Positions 14,535 to 23,025 of a stretch of 25,737 nucleotides of DNA are shown here, one piece after another (position 1 is the first letter of the stretch; every line of letters starts with the position of its first letter). The notes beneath the pieces were generated by a model that saw only the letters and a program-made list of their open reading frames with translations, made no database searches and had not been told where the DNA came from. The translations under genes and the position numbers were made by a program. Origin of the DNA: an uncultured Verrucomicrobiota bacterium (lineage in GTDB: Bacteria; Verrucomicrobiota; Kiritimatiellia; RFP12; UBA1067); contig CAMOXA010000003.1 in NCBI GenBank assembly GCA_946628745.1, positions 1 to 25,737 of the forward strand, written 5' to 3'.

Positions 14535-16408
14535 TGTGTGCTTTCCTCTTGCAGGCTCTCGCCGAGAAGCCGTCTGACGAATTTCAAAATCCTGCCGCCT
14601 TCCGCGGCCTTGAGGCGCGAGCGGCATTTGTCCAGCGCGAGCGACAGTTCTGCAACCCTCGCGTCCAGTCCCTTCGCCCTGGCCGCGGCGACGTCGCGTT
14701 CTTTCGCGGCGGTGTCGCGCTCTTTGGCGATTGCGTTGATCTGCATCGTGCGCCGCCTGTGCAATTCGGCGAGCGCGCGTCTTTGGCGCTCCAGGTAGAG
14801 CGAAACGGTTTCGCCGTCCGGGAGGGCGGCCGGCGTACCGCCGCCGCCGAACACAGCGGCGAGTTCTGCCGCGAGTCCTCCGTCCGGGCGGGGCGCGACA
14901 AACGCGCGCGCTCCCTCGGCCGCAAAGATCGATGCGTCCGCCGTCCTTGGCGCGAAAACCCCGTCGCAGGAGCTGAGCCAGCGCGGTTCGTTGACATACA
15001 TGTGTATAGCGGGCTGCGTCCGTATCGACGCCGTCCTCGGTCCGTGATACTGCAGATAGAACGGGATGCCGCAGACGAGCTTGCAGGCGAGCACGTCGCG
15101 GATGACGCGGTTCGACCTGCACCTGTAGCTGTGCAAGACGTCCACGCGGTGCTTTCGCAGTGCGTCGCACATCGCCTTGATGCGCGCAGAGGGCGCAGCC
15201 CCAGCGCCGTCCATGGGCGGCAGCCGCACGACCTCCGCACCGTCCGGCAGTCCGCCCTCGACCGGCGCGCCATCGTCCGTAAACAGCACGACGCGCTCGC
15301 CGTGCGCCAGCAGCGCGGCGGCCTCGCGCCTTGCCGCGCGGCCCGTCCCGTGCGCCGCGAGGTGCGACGAGTCGATGCCAACGGTATGCACCGCCGTCGG
15401 TACGATTCTTTCGCGAAGGACTCCGAGCGAATCAAGTTCTGCCGCCAGCGGATACGGCGGCTCGCCGAATCCGTCCGCGAGCAACGTCGCCAGGCGTTCT
15501 GCGCCGCACTTTTCGCGCAGCATCCCGAATCCCGCCGTCCGCTCCGGCACGGACTTGAGCCGTCTCAGCGACACGAGCGAATTGAGTGCCATCATCCATC
15601 CCGCAGCTTGCGCCGCTTTGCGCTGGGGCGATTCTTCCGGGTACCGGCCCGCCGCGAACGTGGCGAGCTCGTCGTACGTGTCGAACTTGCCGAGAGTCCT
15701 CTCGTATTCGCCAAGCGTCAACTCGCGCTTCGTCGATATCCCCACGCCGTGCCGGTAGTGGTACAGCCTGTCGGGGACCACTTCCAGAAGGTGCGCGTGC
15801 GCGATGATGTGGTACGTCGCGTAGACGTCTGTTTCATGTATCGAATAGACCTTCGCCTGTTCTGCGAACGCGGTCTTGCAGACCTCGGCGCGCACCATGC
15901 GCCCGATGAGGTTCCAGGCGAGCCGCCGCTTCAGGTATATCGCCTCGAAAAGATCTCCGGCCGGGAAGATTCCCGCCGGACGGTTGAAATACGCCTCGGT
16001 CCTGGCGCGGTCCGCGGCGGGACGTGGACGCGTCTCTTCGATGAAGAAGCCGAACTGCACGATATCCGCGGCGGTGTTTCCGGCGGCGTCGGCAAGGCGC
16101 TCGAGCGCGTCTGGCTCCAGCCAGTCGTCGGGATCGAGAAACAGGCACCACTCGCCAGTCGCGGACGCGACGGCGATCTGCCTCGCGACCACGGCACCGG
16201 AATTCGCGCACGCGACGGTTTTTATCCGCCCGTCGCGCGCGGCATACTCCGCGAGAATCGCCGAGCTGCCGTCGGTCGAGCCGTCATCGACGCAAATCGC
16301 CTCGAAATCCCGCCGCGTCTGGCGGAGGACGGAATCCAGGCACTGCCGAAGGAACGCCTCGACATTGCAGACCGGGATTATAAGCGAGATTTTTACTCTG
16401 TCCTCCAT
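14531..16408 (-). CDS. GT2 glycosyltransferase with GT-B-like segment and coiled-coil tail
   Basis: This encodes 625 residues and is first in the polysaccharide operon. Residues 6-230 form a GT2 (GT-A fold) domain with SLIIPVCN, VDDGSTDGS and the metal motif LDPDDW. Residues about 340-500 look like a single Rossmann lobe of a GT4-type enzyme (LLAHGERVVLF, HRVDVLHSY) without the usual glutamate-bearing second lobe, so they may be structural or substrate-binding. Residues about 537-605 are a charged coiled coil with a repeated AKERD motif, suited to oligomerisation or docking to the other enzymes. No membrane segment is seen. The ATG lies 8 nt after the -10 box, so the mRNA is probably leaderless. 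Confidence 0.88.
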   Translation of the reverse strand: MEDRVKISLIIPVCNVEAFLRQCLDSVLRQTRRDFEAICVDDGSTDGSSAILAEYAARDGRIKTVACANSGAVVARQIAVASATGEWCLFLDPDDWLEPDALERLADAAGNTAADIVQFGFFIEETRPRPAADRARTEAYFNRPAGIFPAGDLFEAIYLKRRLAWNLIGRMVRAEVCKTAFAEQAKVYSIHETDVYATYHIIAHAHLLEVVPDRLYHYRHGVGISTKRELTLGEYERTLGKFDTYDELATFAAGRYPEESPQRKAAQAAGWMMALNSLVSLRRLKSVPERTAGFGMLREKCGAERLATLLADGFGEPPYPLAAELDSLGVLRERIVPTAVHTVGIDSSHLAAHGTGRAARREAAALLAHGERVVLFTDDGAPVEGGLPDGAEVVRLPPMDGAGAAPSARIKAMCDALRKHRVDVLHSYRCRSNRVIRDVLACKLVCGIPFYLQYHGPRTASIRTQPAIHMYVNEPRWLSSCDGVFAPRTADASIFAAEGARAFVAPRPDGGLAAELAAVFGGGGTPAALPDGETVSLYLERQRRALAELHRRRTMQINAIAKERDTAAKERDVAAARAKGLDARVAELSLALDKCRSRLKAAEGGRILKFVRRLLGESLQEESTQ

Positions 16409-16416
16409 GCGTTGTT

Positions 16417-16446
16417 AGTATACCACAATCTGCATCGCCTATGCAA
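16417..16446 (-). promoter_or_regulatory. promoter of the surface-glycan operon
   Basis: On the minus strand TTGCAT (16441-16446) and TATACT (16417-16422) are 18 nt apart, with TGTGG before the -10. The ATG begins 8 nt after the -10, implying a start at or next to the ATG. TGCAT/ATGCA inverted repeats overlap the -35 region (16432-16446) and might be an operator. Confidence 0.65.
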
Positions 16447-16479
16447 CAGCATATCGGGGCCGAAACGCTTTGCCCGGCG

Positions 16480-17385
16480 TCACGTTTTGCTCTTTGCGCC
16501 TTTTTTCTCCGCGGCGGAATCGGCCTTCAGATACTCGCGCGCCGATTCTGTCGCGGCATCGGCCATTTCCGGCGATGCTTCGACGCCGGCGAACTTCACG
16601 AGGTCCGCAGACTCCAGGAACTCTTTCAATCCGTTCGCCGCCGGCGCGCCGTCGCCGGAGCGGCGAAGCTCCGCGAAGAATTCGTCCGTCGTCATGTGCG
16701 GGGCCTTGATGCCGTACTTTCGCTGGACGTAGCGCCTGACCACCATCGTGAGCTCCACGTAGAAGTCCTTGTACCTGCCGCGGCCGGGCAGCCCTTTTTT
16801 CATCAGCCGCTCAAGCTCGACCCAAGCGCGTTCGATCGGGCTCATGAGATGCTCTTTCAGGCGGCGCAGCAGGTAGCGTGCGAGCAGCCACGCGCCGGCG
16901 CCCAGGAGCACCGCCGCCCCGAGGCAGGCCGCCGCCCAGCCGACAAGCTTCCAGCTCAGCGGCGGGAAATCTTTTTTCGGGTCGATCTCTATGCCGCCCT
17001 CGACAGGTTGCCGCGCGGCAGGCGGCTCGAACAGGATCGGTCCCGCGACGAACGCCCGCCCGCCCTTGACTTCCACCGCGAACGGGGCGATTTTGTATCT
17101 GTCGGCGCAAGGCTCCGGCCTGAGCTTCCAGTTGACGGTTCTGGTCGTCGAACCGTCTTTGGCGACCGCCGGCTCCTCGGCGAACTCTTCGACAAGGCTG
17201 AAGCCGCGCGCGCGGGTGCGGATGTCCGGCGGGAGCGCCTCGACACCTTTCGGCGTCTTGAGCGCGAGCGTCATGAAGACGCTGCGCCCGGGATCGATCC
17301 TGGAGGTCTCGCTTTCGACCTGAAGCGTGACGCCATCGGCGCCGCCGCTCCACAAAACCGCTGCCAGCAAAAACGAACCAACCAT
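16480..17385 (-). CDS. BatD-like membrane-anchored protein of the MoxR/DUF58 cluster
   Basis: This encodes 301 residues. A short hydrophobic N-terminus (likely signal peptide) is followed by an extracytoplasmic beta-rich domain (about 20-140), one membrane helix (about 145-168) and a cytoplasmic Lys/Arg-rich helical part. Sequence alone does not name a family for me. Layout and position after moxR and DUF58 genes match BatD-like or DUF4381-like partners, thought to link MoxR ATPases to envelope substrates. It starts 3 nt after the DUF58 stop with SD AAGG, so it is co-translated with it. Confidence 0.8.
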   Translation of the reverse strand: MVGSFLLAAVLWSGGADGVTLQVESETSRIDPGRSVFMTLALKTPKGVEALPPDIRTRARGFSLVEEFAEEPAVAKDGSTTRTVNWKLRPEPCADRYKIAPFAVEVKGGRAFVAGPILFEPPAARQPVEGGIEIDPKKDFPPLSWKLVGWAAACLGAAVLLGAGAWLLARYLLRRLKEHLMSPIERAWVELERLMKKGLPGRGRYKDFYVELTMVVRRYVQRKYGIKAPHMTTDEFFAELRRSGDGAPAANGLKEFLESADLVKFAGVEASPEMADAATESAREYLKADSAAEKKGAKSKT

Positions 17386-17388
17386 ATG

Positions 17389-18300
17389 CTACCTTCTCTT
17401 TCTCGCCCGCCTTCTGAACAGGGCCCTTACTTCGTCTATGTACGGACGGTCCGTGGAAAGCGACATGGTGTCCATGCCAGTCTTCCTGAAGAACTTTTCG
17501 AGCGCCTCGCGTTCGTCGGCGGCGCGCCGGGCGAAAGCGGCGCGGACTTTCGGGCTCGACGTGTCGACAAGCACGAGCTCGCCGGTCTCTGGATCCTCCA
17601 GCTCGACGAGCCCGGCATCCGGGAGCGCCGATTCTGCAGGGTCCGAAACCGTCACGCCGATCATGTCGTGGTGACTCGCGGCGGCGCGCAGCATCCGCTC
17701 GAAAGACTCCGGCCCGGCCGCGCCGCGTCCGGATGTCATGAAGTCGCTTACAAGAAAGACGACGGCGCGCCGCTTTTGCACGCCCGACAGGAACTTGAGC
17801 GCCGCGGCGATATCGGTGCCGCCTTCGGCGTCCTCGCTCGCGGCAAGCACTTCGCGCGCGAGGCGCATGACCGGATCGCGGCCTTTGCGCGGCGGGATGT
17901 ATTTGACTATCCTGTCCGAGAACAAAACCAGCCCGACCTTGTCCTGGTTGCGTATCGCGGTGAGCGCGAGAAGCGCCGTTACCTCCGCCGCGAGATCGGC
18001 CTTCGTGCGTCCGCAGCTACCGTAGCTCTGCGACCCCGAGACGTCCACGAGGAAGAGGATCGTCAGCTCGCGCTCCTCGCTGAAGCGCTTGATGTACGGC
18101 ACGCCCGTCCGGGCAGTGACATTCCAGTCGATGGTTCGCACGTCGTCGCCGACCTCGTATGGCCGCACTTCGTCGAATTCCACGCCCTGGCCCTTGAAGG
18201 TCGAGTGGTAGTTGCCGCTCAGCTCGTCGTCTATGAGCCGGTTGGTGAGGATGCGTATCTTCCCCACCTTTTCCATGAGCTGTCTGACGTCTATTGCCAT
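17389..18300 (-). CDS. DUF58 / vWA-fold protein
   Basis: This encodes 303 residues. The DUF58 signature is clear: GQGVEFDEVRPYEVGDDVR followed by IDWNVTARTG and a basic segment. A von Willebrand A-like region follows, with the metal-site pattern DVSGS (Asp86, Ser88, Ser90). Proteins of this family work with MoxR AAA+ ATPases, probably as substrate or target recruiters. It starts 1 nt after the moxR stop codon and is followed within 3 nt by the BatD-like gene. Confidence 0.92.
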   Translation of the reverse strand: MAIDVRQLMEKVGKIRILTNRLIDDELSGNYHSTFKGQGVEFDEVRPYEVGDDVRTIDWNVTARTGVPYIKRFSEERELTILFLVDVSGSQSYGSCGRTKADLAAEVTALLALTAIRNQDKVGLVLFSDRIVKYIPPRKGRDPVMRLAREVLAASEDAEGGTDIAAALKFLSGVQKRRAVVFLVSDFMTSGRGAAGPESFERMLRAAASHHDMIGVTVSDPAESALPDAGLVELEDPETGELVLVDTSSPKVRAAFARRAADEREALEKFFRKTGMDTMSLSTDRPYIDEVRALFRRRARKRR

Positions 18301-18301
18301 T

Positions 18302-19264
18302 TCAGGGCACCGGGACTTCGTCCAGAATCTTGTCTATGACCATGTCGCTCGTCACGTTCTCGGCCTCCGCCTCGTACGTGAGCAGGATGCGGTGCCGCAG
18401 CACGTCGTGCACGACTTCCTTTACATCCTGGGGCGTGGCGTACGGCCGACCCCTCAAAAGCGCGTTGCCTCTCGCGGCGAGGTTGAGCGCCAGAGTCGCG
18501 CGCGGACTCGCGCCGTTCTGTATGTGGGCGTTCTTCTCGCGCGTCTTGAAAACGATTGCGAGTATGTAGTCGCCGACCTTCTCGTCGCAGTACACTTCCT
18601 TGAGCGCTTCCCTAAGGCTCTCGATCTGGTCGGGCGTCGCGACGGTGCGCGCCTCCGGGCGCTCGGCGGCCTCCGCAAAGCGCTGCATGATGCGGCGCTC
18701 GTCGGCCATGGTGGGCGGTTCGACGAGGCACTTGAACATGAAGCGGTCGACCTGCGCCTCGGGCAGCGGGTAGGTCCCTTCCTGTTCTATCGGGTTCTGA
18801 GTAGCCAGCACGAGGAACGGACGCGGCAGGCGGTACGTCTCGTCGCCTATGGTGACCTGGCGCTCTTGCATGGACTCCAAAAGGGCGGACTGCACTTTCG
18901 CAGGCGCGCGGTTGATTTCGTCCGCGAGCAGCAGATTCGTGAAGACCGGGCCTTTCTTAGGCGTGAACTCTCCGGTCTTCGGCGAATAGACGAGCGTGCC
19001 CACCACGTCTGCCGGCAGAAGATCGGGCGTGAACGATATGCGTTTGAAGTCGAGGCCGAGAGCCTTCGCGAGGGTGTTGCAAGATAGCGTCTTCGCCAGA
19101 CCCGGCACGCCTTCCAGCAGTATGTGCCCGTCGGTGACGAGCGCGAGCAGAAGCCTGTCCACCAGCTTCTCCTGTCCGACTATGACGCGGCCGACTTCGT
19201 CGCGTATGTTCGCGACCAGCTCTTTCTGGGCGGCTATTCGCGATTGCGCTTCCTTCATGTCCAT
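18302..19264 (-). CDS. MoxR-family AAA+ ATPase
   Basis: This encodes 320 residues, the usual MoxR size. Walker A GVPGLAKT is at 52-59, Walker B LLLADE ends at Glu116, and the sensor region includes ATQNPIEQEGTYPLPEAQ and DRFMF. MoxR proteins act as chaperone-like ATPases that mature or activate protein complexes, often with a vWA partner encoded next door, as here. The frame stays open upstream to 20110, but that is dnaG read in another frame. I chose the ATG 19262-19264, which has AAAGGAG 10 nt before it; a second ATG at 19256-19258 overlaps the dnaG stop as ATGA. Confidence 0.95.
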   Translation of the reverse strand: MDMKEAQSRIAAQKELVANIRDEVGRVIVGQEKLVDRLLLALVTDGHILLEGVPGLAKTLSCNTLAKALGLDFKRISFTPDLLPADVVGTLVYSPKTGEFTPKKGPVFTNLLLADEINRAPAKVQSALLESMQERQVTIGDETYRLPRPFLVLATQNPIEQEGTYPLPEAQVDRFMFKCLVEPPTMADERRIMQRFAEAAERPEARTVATPDQIESLREALKEVYCDEKVGDYILAIVFKTREKNAHIQNGASPRATLALNLAARGNALLRGRPYATPQDVKEVVHDVLRHRILLTYEAEAENVTSDMVIDKILDEVPVP

Positions 19265-21159
19265 TTTGTCTGTTCTCCTTTCATTGTCTCCAGTATCATC
19301 TGTCTGGCGTTTTGCCAGTCCGAAAGTTTTATCGCCCGTGCCGTCAGCGAGAGGGCGATGCGGCGGGCGTCGGTCTCCGGGTCTCCGACGGCGGGCATGG
19401 CGCCGAGTTCGCGTTCGATGTACGCGCTCCACAAAAAGCGCGCCATCTCGGCGAAGACGCCCTCCTTGCCGAGTCCGCTGGCCTCGGCGTTGCCTTGTTT
19501 CGAAATCGCCTTGTCGAGCCATTCGCGTTCTTCTTGAGGCAGGGAATCGGCGAACGGCCCTATGAGATCTTCGCCTTTCGCGACCTCGTCGCACCACACC
19601 TCGACGAATCTGCGCGTGAGATCGTGGGCGAAAACCTGCCGCGGCAGAAGCGAGCCGATGCTCGCGGCAAGGTCGCTGTCGTATTCGTTGCCTGTAAGAA
19701 ACGCCATGAATGCGATTTCCTTTTCGGGCGGCGGCAGCGCGAGCGGACGCGGCCCGCGATCGCCGGCGTCGTCGTTCTCCGGCGCTACGGCAGGCTCGTA
19801 CCAGTCCTCGTCCTGCCGTGGTTCCTGCGCCGGCTTCGGCGGCGGCGCCTCGCGCCGCAGCGTGTCGAGTTCTTCTGCGAGCGCCGCCGACGGTAGGCCC
19901 AGCAGCTTTGCCGCCTCGTCGACAAGGGCCGCGCGCACTACGGCCGACGGACAGGCCGCAATCGTCAACAGCACTTCTTTCGACACCCTTCTGACCGCGT
20001 CGATCGACCCCGGGTTGGCCTCCTTGGCGCGCTCCGAGCGGCATTGAAACGCCACTATCGATTCCGAGGCGTCTATTATCGCCTGCAGATCCGCCGCGGG
20101 ATGCGCGCACAGGAACGAGTCCGGGTCGTCGCCGCCGGGCAGGCTCGCGACTCTAACCGGCATGCCCATGGCGAGCAGAATGCGCCCTGTCTTCACAGAG
20201 GCTTTGTGCCCGGCCGCGTCGTCGTCGTACATCAGCACCGCCGCGTCGGCGACGCGCTTTATCATGCGCGCATGTTCTTCAGTGAATGCAGTGCCGAGCG
20301 AAGCGACAGCCGTCGGGAAGCCGCACGTGTGCAGCCTTATGGTGTCTATCTGGCCCTCGCAGCATATCGCCTCGCGGTGGGCCGACCGCGCTATCGCGCC
20401 AGCCGCTTTGTCGAAACCGAAAAGAACGTTCGACTTTTTGAATATTGCCGTCTCGGGCGAATTGACGTACTTGCCGGACCTCTTGTTCTCGACGAGCTGC
20501 CGGCCCGAGAACGCGACGACGCGCCCCTGTTTGTCTTTCACCGAGAACATGAGGCGGCCGCCGAAGCGGTGGTAGCCGCTGTCGCCTTTGTTCTTCGGCG
20601 CGATTACGAGTCCCGCGGCCTCCATTTCATCGAGCGTGTAGCCGTACTTCTCCGCCCATGTCTTCATGCCCGACATGCCGGACGGCGCGTAGCCGATCAG
20701 ATAGTCTTCCTGCGTTTTCGCGTCGAGTCTGCGCTTGTCCAGATACTCGCGGGCGGGCGCGGCTTCGCGCATCTTCCCGAGACAGCGGTGGTAGAACTGG
20801 GCGACTTCCGCCATGAGCGCGTACAGGCGCCTGCGGCGAGCGGCCTCGGGGTCGGCGCGCTCGGCTATCTCGATGCCGCATTGCGCGGCGAGCTTCTTGA
20901 CGGCTTCCACGAACGAGAGACCGTCCTGCTTCATGACGAACTTTATCGCGTCGCCCGATTCGCCGCATCCGAAACAGTGGTAAAACCCCTTGGCCACGTT
21001 GATGTTGAAGCTCGGCGTCTTCTCGTTGTGGAACGGGCAGCACGCGACGAGCGACGAGCCGGCGTGCTTCACGGCGACACCGTACGATGAAATCAAGTCC
21101 CCGAGATCTATCCGGGACTTGATGTCGTCTACCACCGCTTCTGTTATGCCTTGAGCCAT
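19255..21159 (-). CDS. dnaG: DNA primase DnaG
   Basis: This encodes 634 residues and should make RNA primers for replication. The N-terminal zinc finger has ligands Cys41, His44, Cys62 and Cys65 (CPFH...CFGCG). The catalytic core follows. The TOPRIM region at about 260-330 has CEGQID and YDDDAAGHKA for metal binding. The C-terminal 250 residues are less conserved and presumably bind the helicase. The ATG at 21157-21159 begins 8 nt after a -10 box, suggesting a leaderless message. Its stop overlaps the moxR start, tying primase to a MoxR cluster rather than to the usual rpsU and rpoD neighbours. Confidence 0.97.
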   Translation of the reverse strand: MAQGITEAVVDDIKSRIDLGDLISSYGVAVKHAGSSLVACCPFHNEKTPSFNINVAKGFYHCFGCGESGDAIKFVMKQDGLSFVEAVKKLAAQCGIEIAERADPEAARRRRLYALMAEVAQFYHRCLGKMREAAPAREYLDKRRLDAKTQEDYLIGYAPSGMSGMKTWAEKYGYTLDEMEAAGLVIAPKNKGDSGYHRFGGRLMFSVKDKQGRVVAFSGRQLVENKRSGKYVNSPETAIFKKSNVLFGFDKAAGAIARSAHREAICCEGQIDTIRLHTCGFPTAVASLGTAFTEEHARMIKRVADAAVLMYDDDAAGHKASVKTGRILLAMGMPVRVASLPGGDDPDSFLCAHPAADLQAIIDASESIVAFQCRSERAKEANPGSIDAVRRVSKEVLLTIAACPSAVVRAALVDEAAKLLGLPSAALAEELDTLRREAPPPKPAQEPRQDEDWYEPAVAPENDDAGDRGPRPLALPPPEKEIAFMAFLTGNEYDSDLAASIGSLLPRQVFAHDLTRRFVEVWCDEVAKGEDLIGPFADSLPQEEREWLDKAISKQGNAEASGLGKEGVFAEMARFLWSAYIERELGAMPAVGDPETDARRIALSLTARAIKLSDWQNARQMILETMKGEQTKWT

Positions 21160-21167
21160 CGACCTGT

Positions 21168-21173
21168 ATTATA
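21168..21173 (-). promoter_or_regulatory. dnaG -10 box
   Basis: On the minus strand TTTGTGGTATAAT precedes dnaG, with TATAAT at 21168-21173 and 8 nt between it and the ATG. No good -35 is seen at 17-18 nt, so the TGTGG extension may replace it. The geometry matches the glycan-operon promoter exactly. Confidence 0.6.
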
Positions 21174-21241
21174 CCACAAATGCGGACGAAAGGCGATATG
21201 GCTTCATCTGCCGCGGTTGCCGGCCGCCGTCCGGCGGCGCG

Positions 21242-21931
21242 TCAGCCCTGACGGCGCAGGCGGTAGCCTGTGCCGTACACCGACTCAATGAGACTACCGT
21301 CTTCGCCGAGCTTCTGCCTGAGACGCGCGACCCTGGTGTCTATCGTTCGTGTGGTGCCGTTGTACGACAAGCCCCACAGGCCGTTCAACAGGCTGTCGCG
21401 CGAAACGGTCTCGCCACGGTGCGCCGCGAGGAATTTCAGTATGCCGAGTTCGAGCGCCGTGAGTTCCGTTTCACTCCCGCCGCCGGACACGAGAACCGAA
21501 CGCTGCACGTCGACCGAAGACGAGCCGACCCTGAACGTCTGCACCGTCTGCTGCGCCGCCGCGCCGACGGCCGCGCGGCGGAGAAGCGCCGCGACGCGGG
21601 CTCTGAGTTCCGCCAGGCCAAATGGCTTGGCGAGATAGTCGTCGGCACCGAGCCCCAGCCCCGCCACTTTGTCGGCCTCGGCCGCTTTCGCGGTTAGCAT
21701 CATGATTGGAACGGCCTTGTCCTTTTTGCGGATTTCCGTAAGGACGTCCCAACCGGAAATCTTCGGCATCATTACATCGAGTATGACGAGATCGGGCCGC
21801 TTTTCTTCATATGCCTTTAGCGCGGCGGCGCCGTCCGCGGCCGGCCGTACGCGGCAGGTTCCGTTTTCGAGAGCGACGGCCACCCATTCGCGGATGTTCG
21901 CGTCGTCCTCGGCGAAAAGCACGTCCGTCAC
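21242..21931 (-). CDS. OmpR-family response regulator
   Basis: This encodes 229 residues. The receiver domain (1-118) has acidic residues EDD (8-10), the phosphoacceptor Asp52 in LVILDVMMP, and the Lys of LAKPF near 101. The C-terminal winged helix (about 130-229) has TALELGILKFL and TIDTRVARLRQKLG and would bind DNA. The start is GTG (21929-21931), which overlaps the stop of the kinase gene in GTGA, so the pair is translationally coupled. Targets are unknown; the adjacent secreted protein gene is a natural candidate. Confidence 0.95.
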   Translation of the reverse strand: MTDVLFAEDDANIREWVAVALENGTCRVRPAADGAAALKAYEEKRPDLVILDVMMPKISGWDVLTEIRKKDKAVPIMMLTAKAAEADKVAGLGLGADDYLAKPFGLAELRARVAALLRRAAVGAAAQQTVQTFRVGSSSVDVQRSVLVSGGGSETELTALELGILKFLAAHRGETVSRDSLLNGLWGLSYNGTTRTIDTRVARLRQKLGEDGSLIESVYGTGYRLRRQG

Positions 21932-23013
21932 GCCCCCCGCCTTTCTGCGGCGGGCAGGACAAGCGTGAAGACGAGGCCGCCGCCTTTGCGCGCCTCGACA
22001 TCCAGCGAGCCTTTCATGCCTTTCGCGAGCTGTCTGGCGATCGCGAGTCCCAGCCCGGAGCCGCCCGTCTCGGCCGTCGTCGCGTCGTCGCCGCGCCAGA
22101 ATCTGTCGAAAACGCGGCGCATCGCCTCCGGCGCGAGACCGGGGCCGCGATCGGCGACGGACACTCTGGCGGAGCCGCCGCAGGTCTCGGCCGACACTTC
22201 CACCGCGCCGCCGCGCGAAGCGTACTTCGCGGCGTTGTCCAGCAGTATTACGATTATCTGTTTGACGGCGTCCGCGTCCGCAATCGCCGGCGCTTCGCCT
22301 TCAGGCAGAGCCAGCGCGCCCGGCGCGAATCGCTCCGAAAGCGGGCCTGCCGCCTCGCGCGCAAGCGCCGCGACATCGCACGGCGCGAGCGAGAACGGCC
22401 GCCTGTTCTTCTCGAGACGGCTGAAATCGAGCGCGCCCAGCACGAGGCCTTTCAGCCGCTCCGCTTCGGACGCTATCGACCTCAGCGCCTTCTTGCGCCG
22501 CTCCGGATCCAGTCCGTCGTCCTGCGCGAGTTCCGCGCAAAGGCATATCGTCGTAAGCGGAGTCTTGAACTCGTGGGAGATATTCGAGAGAAAGTCAGTC
22601 TTTTTCAGCGCGTCCTCGCGCGCCTTGCCCGCGGATCTCGCCAGGAGCCAACCACCCGCCACGAGCGACAGGAACAGGAGGCCCACGACGCACCCGCCAA
22701 TCCACATCACGCGCTCGGCCGTGGCGTCAACCTCCGCCGAGAAGACGCCCTTGAAACGCGGCGGCTTTTCGTCGCGCGGGCGGCGGCGGGTCATTTCGCG
22801 ACGGCGCTGCTCGCCCGGTTTCTGCCGGCGGACGCCCGGGCGCTCCGGCGCGGGGTTCTGCATATGCCCGGCCATGGCCGCCTGCCGTTCGGCGGCGATT
22901 GCTTTGAACGCGGCCCGCTGGCGCTCTATCTGCACAAGGCGAATCCCCGCGCCTGCCAAAAGCAGTGCGGGGATTCCTACAGCGAGCAAAAACAGCTTTA
23001 TGTCGCGCTGCAT
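21928..23013 (-). CDS. sensor histidine kinase
   Basis: This encodes 361 residues: membrane helix (about 7-26), an extracytoplasmic segment of about 75 residues rich in Arg and Pro, a second helix (about 103-125), and the dimerisation domain with phosphoacceptor His147 in SNISHEFKTPL. The ATPase domain follows, with an N-box LLDNAAKYAS, DRGPGL and GGSGLGLAIA. No HAMP or PAS domain is evident. The basic, Pro-rich sensor region (RRQKPGEQRRREMTRRRPR) resembles the composition of the small secreted protein encoded 12 bp upstream, so the two may sense the same ligand or each other. Confidence 0.95.
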   Translation of the reverse strand: MQRDIKLFLLAVGIPALLLAGAGIRLVQIERQRAAFKAIAAERQAAMAGHMQNPAPERPGVRRQKPGEQRRREMTRRRPRDEKPPRFKGVFSAEVDATAERVMWIGGCVVGLLFLSLVAGGWLLARSAGKAREDALKKTDFLSNISHEFKTPLTTICLCAELAQDDGLDPERRKKALRSIASEAERLKGLVLGALDFSRLEKNRRPFSLAPCDVAALAREAAGPLSERFAPGALALPEGEAPAIADADAVKQIIVILLDNAAKYASRGGAVEVSAETCGGSARVSVADRGPGLAPEAMRRVFDRFWRGDDATTAETGGSGLGLAIARQLAKGMKGSLDVEARKGGGLVFTLVLPAAERRGA

Positions 23014-23025
23014 GCCGCCTGGCCT

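Noticed and set aside
14516..18339. 738- and 632-residue plus-strand frames
   Set aside because: Both are opposite genes with clear conserved motifs (tagD, GT2, DUF58, BatD-like) and show no recognisable domains.
21223..21238. GCCGCC-GTCC-GGCGGC hairpin after the response regulator
   Set aside because: A 6-bp GC stem with no T run on the minus strand; such hairpins are common by chance in this GC-rich sequence, so it is not called a terminator.
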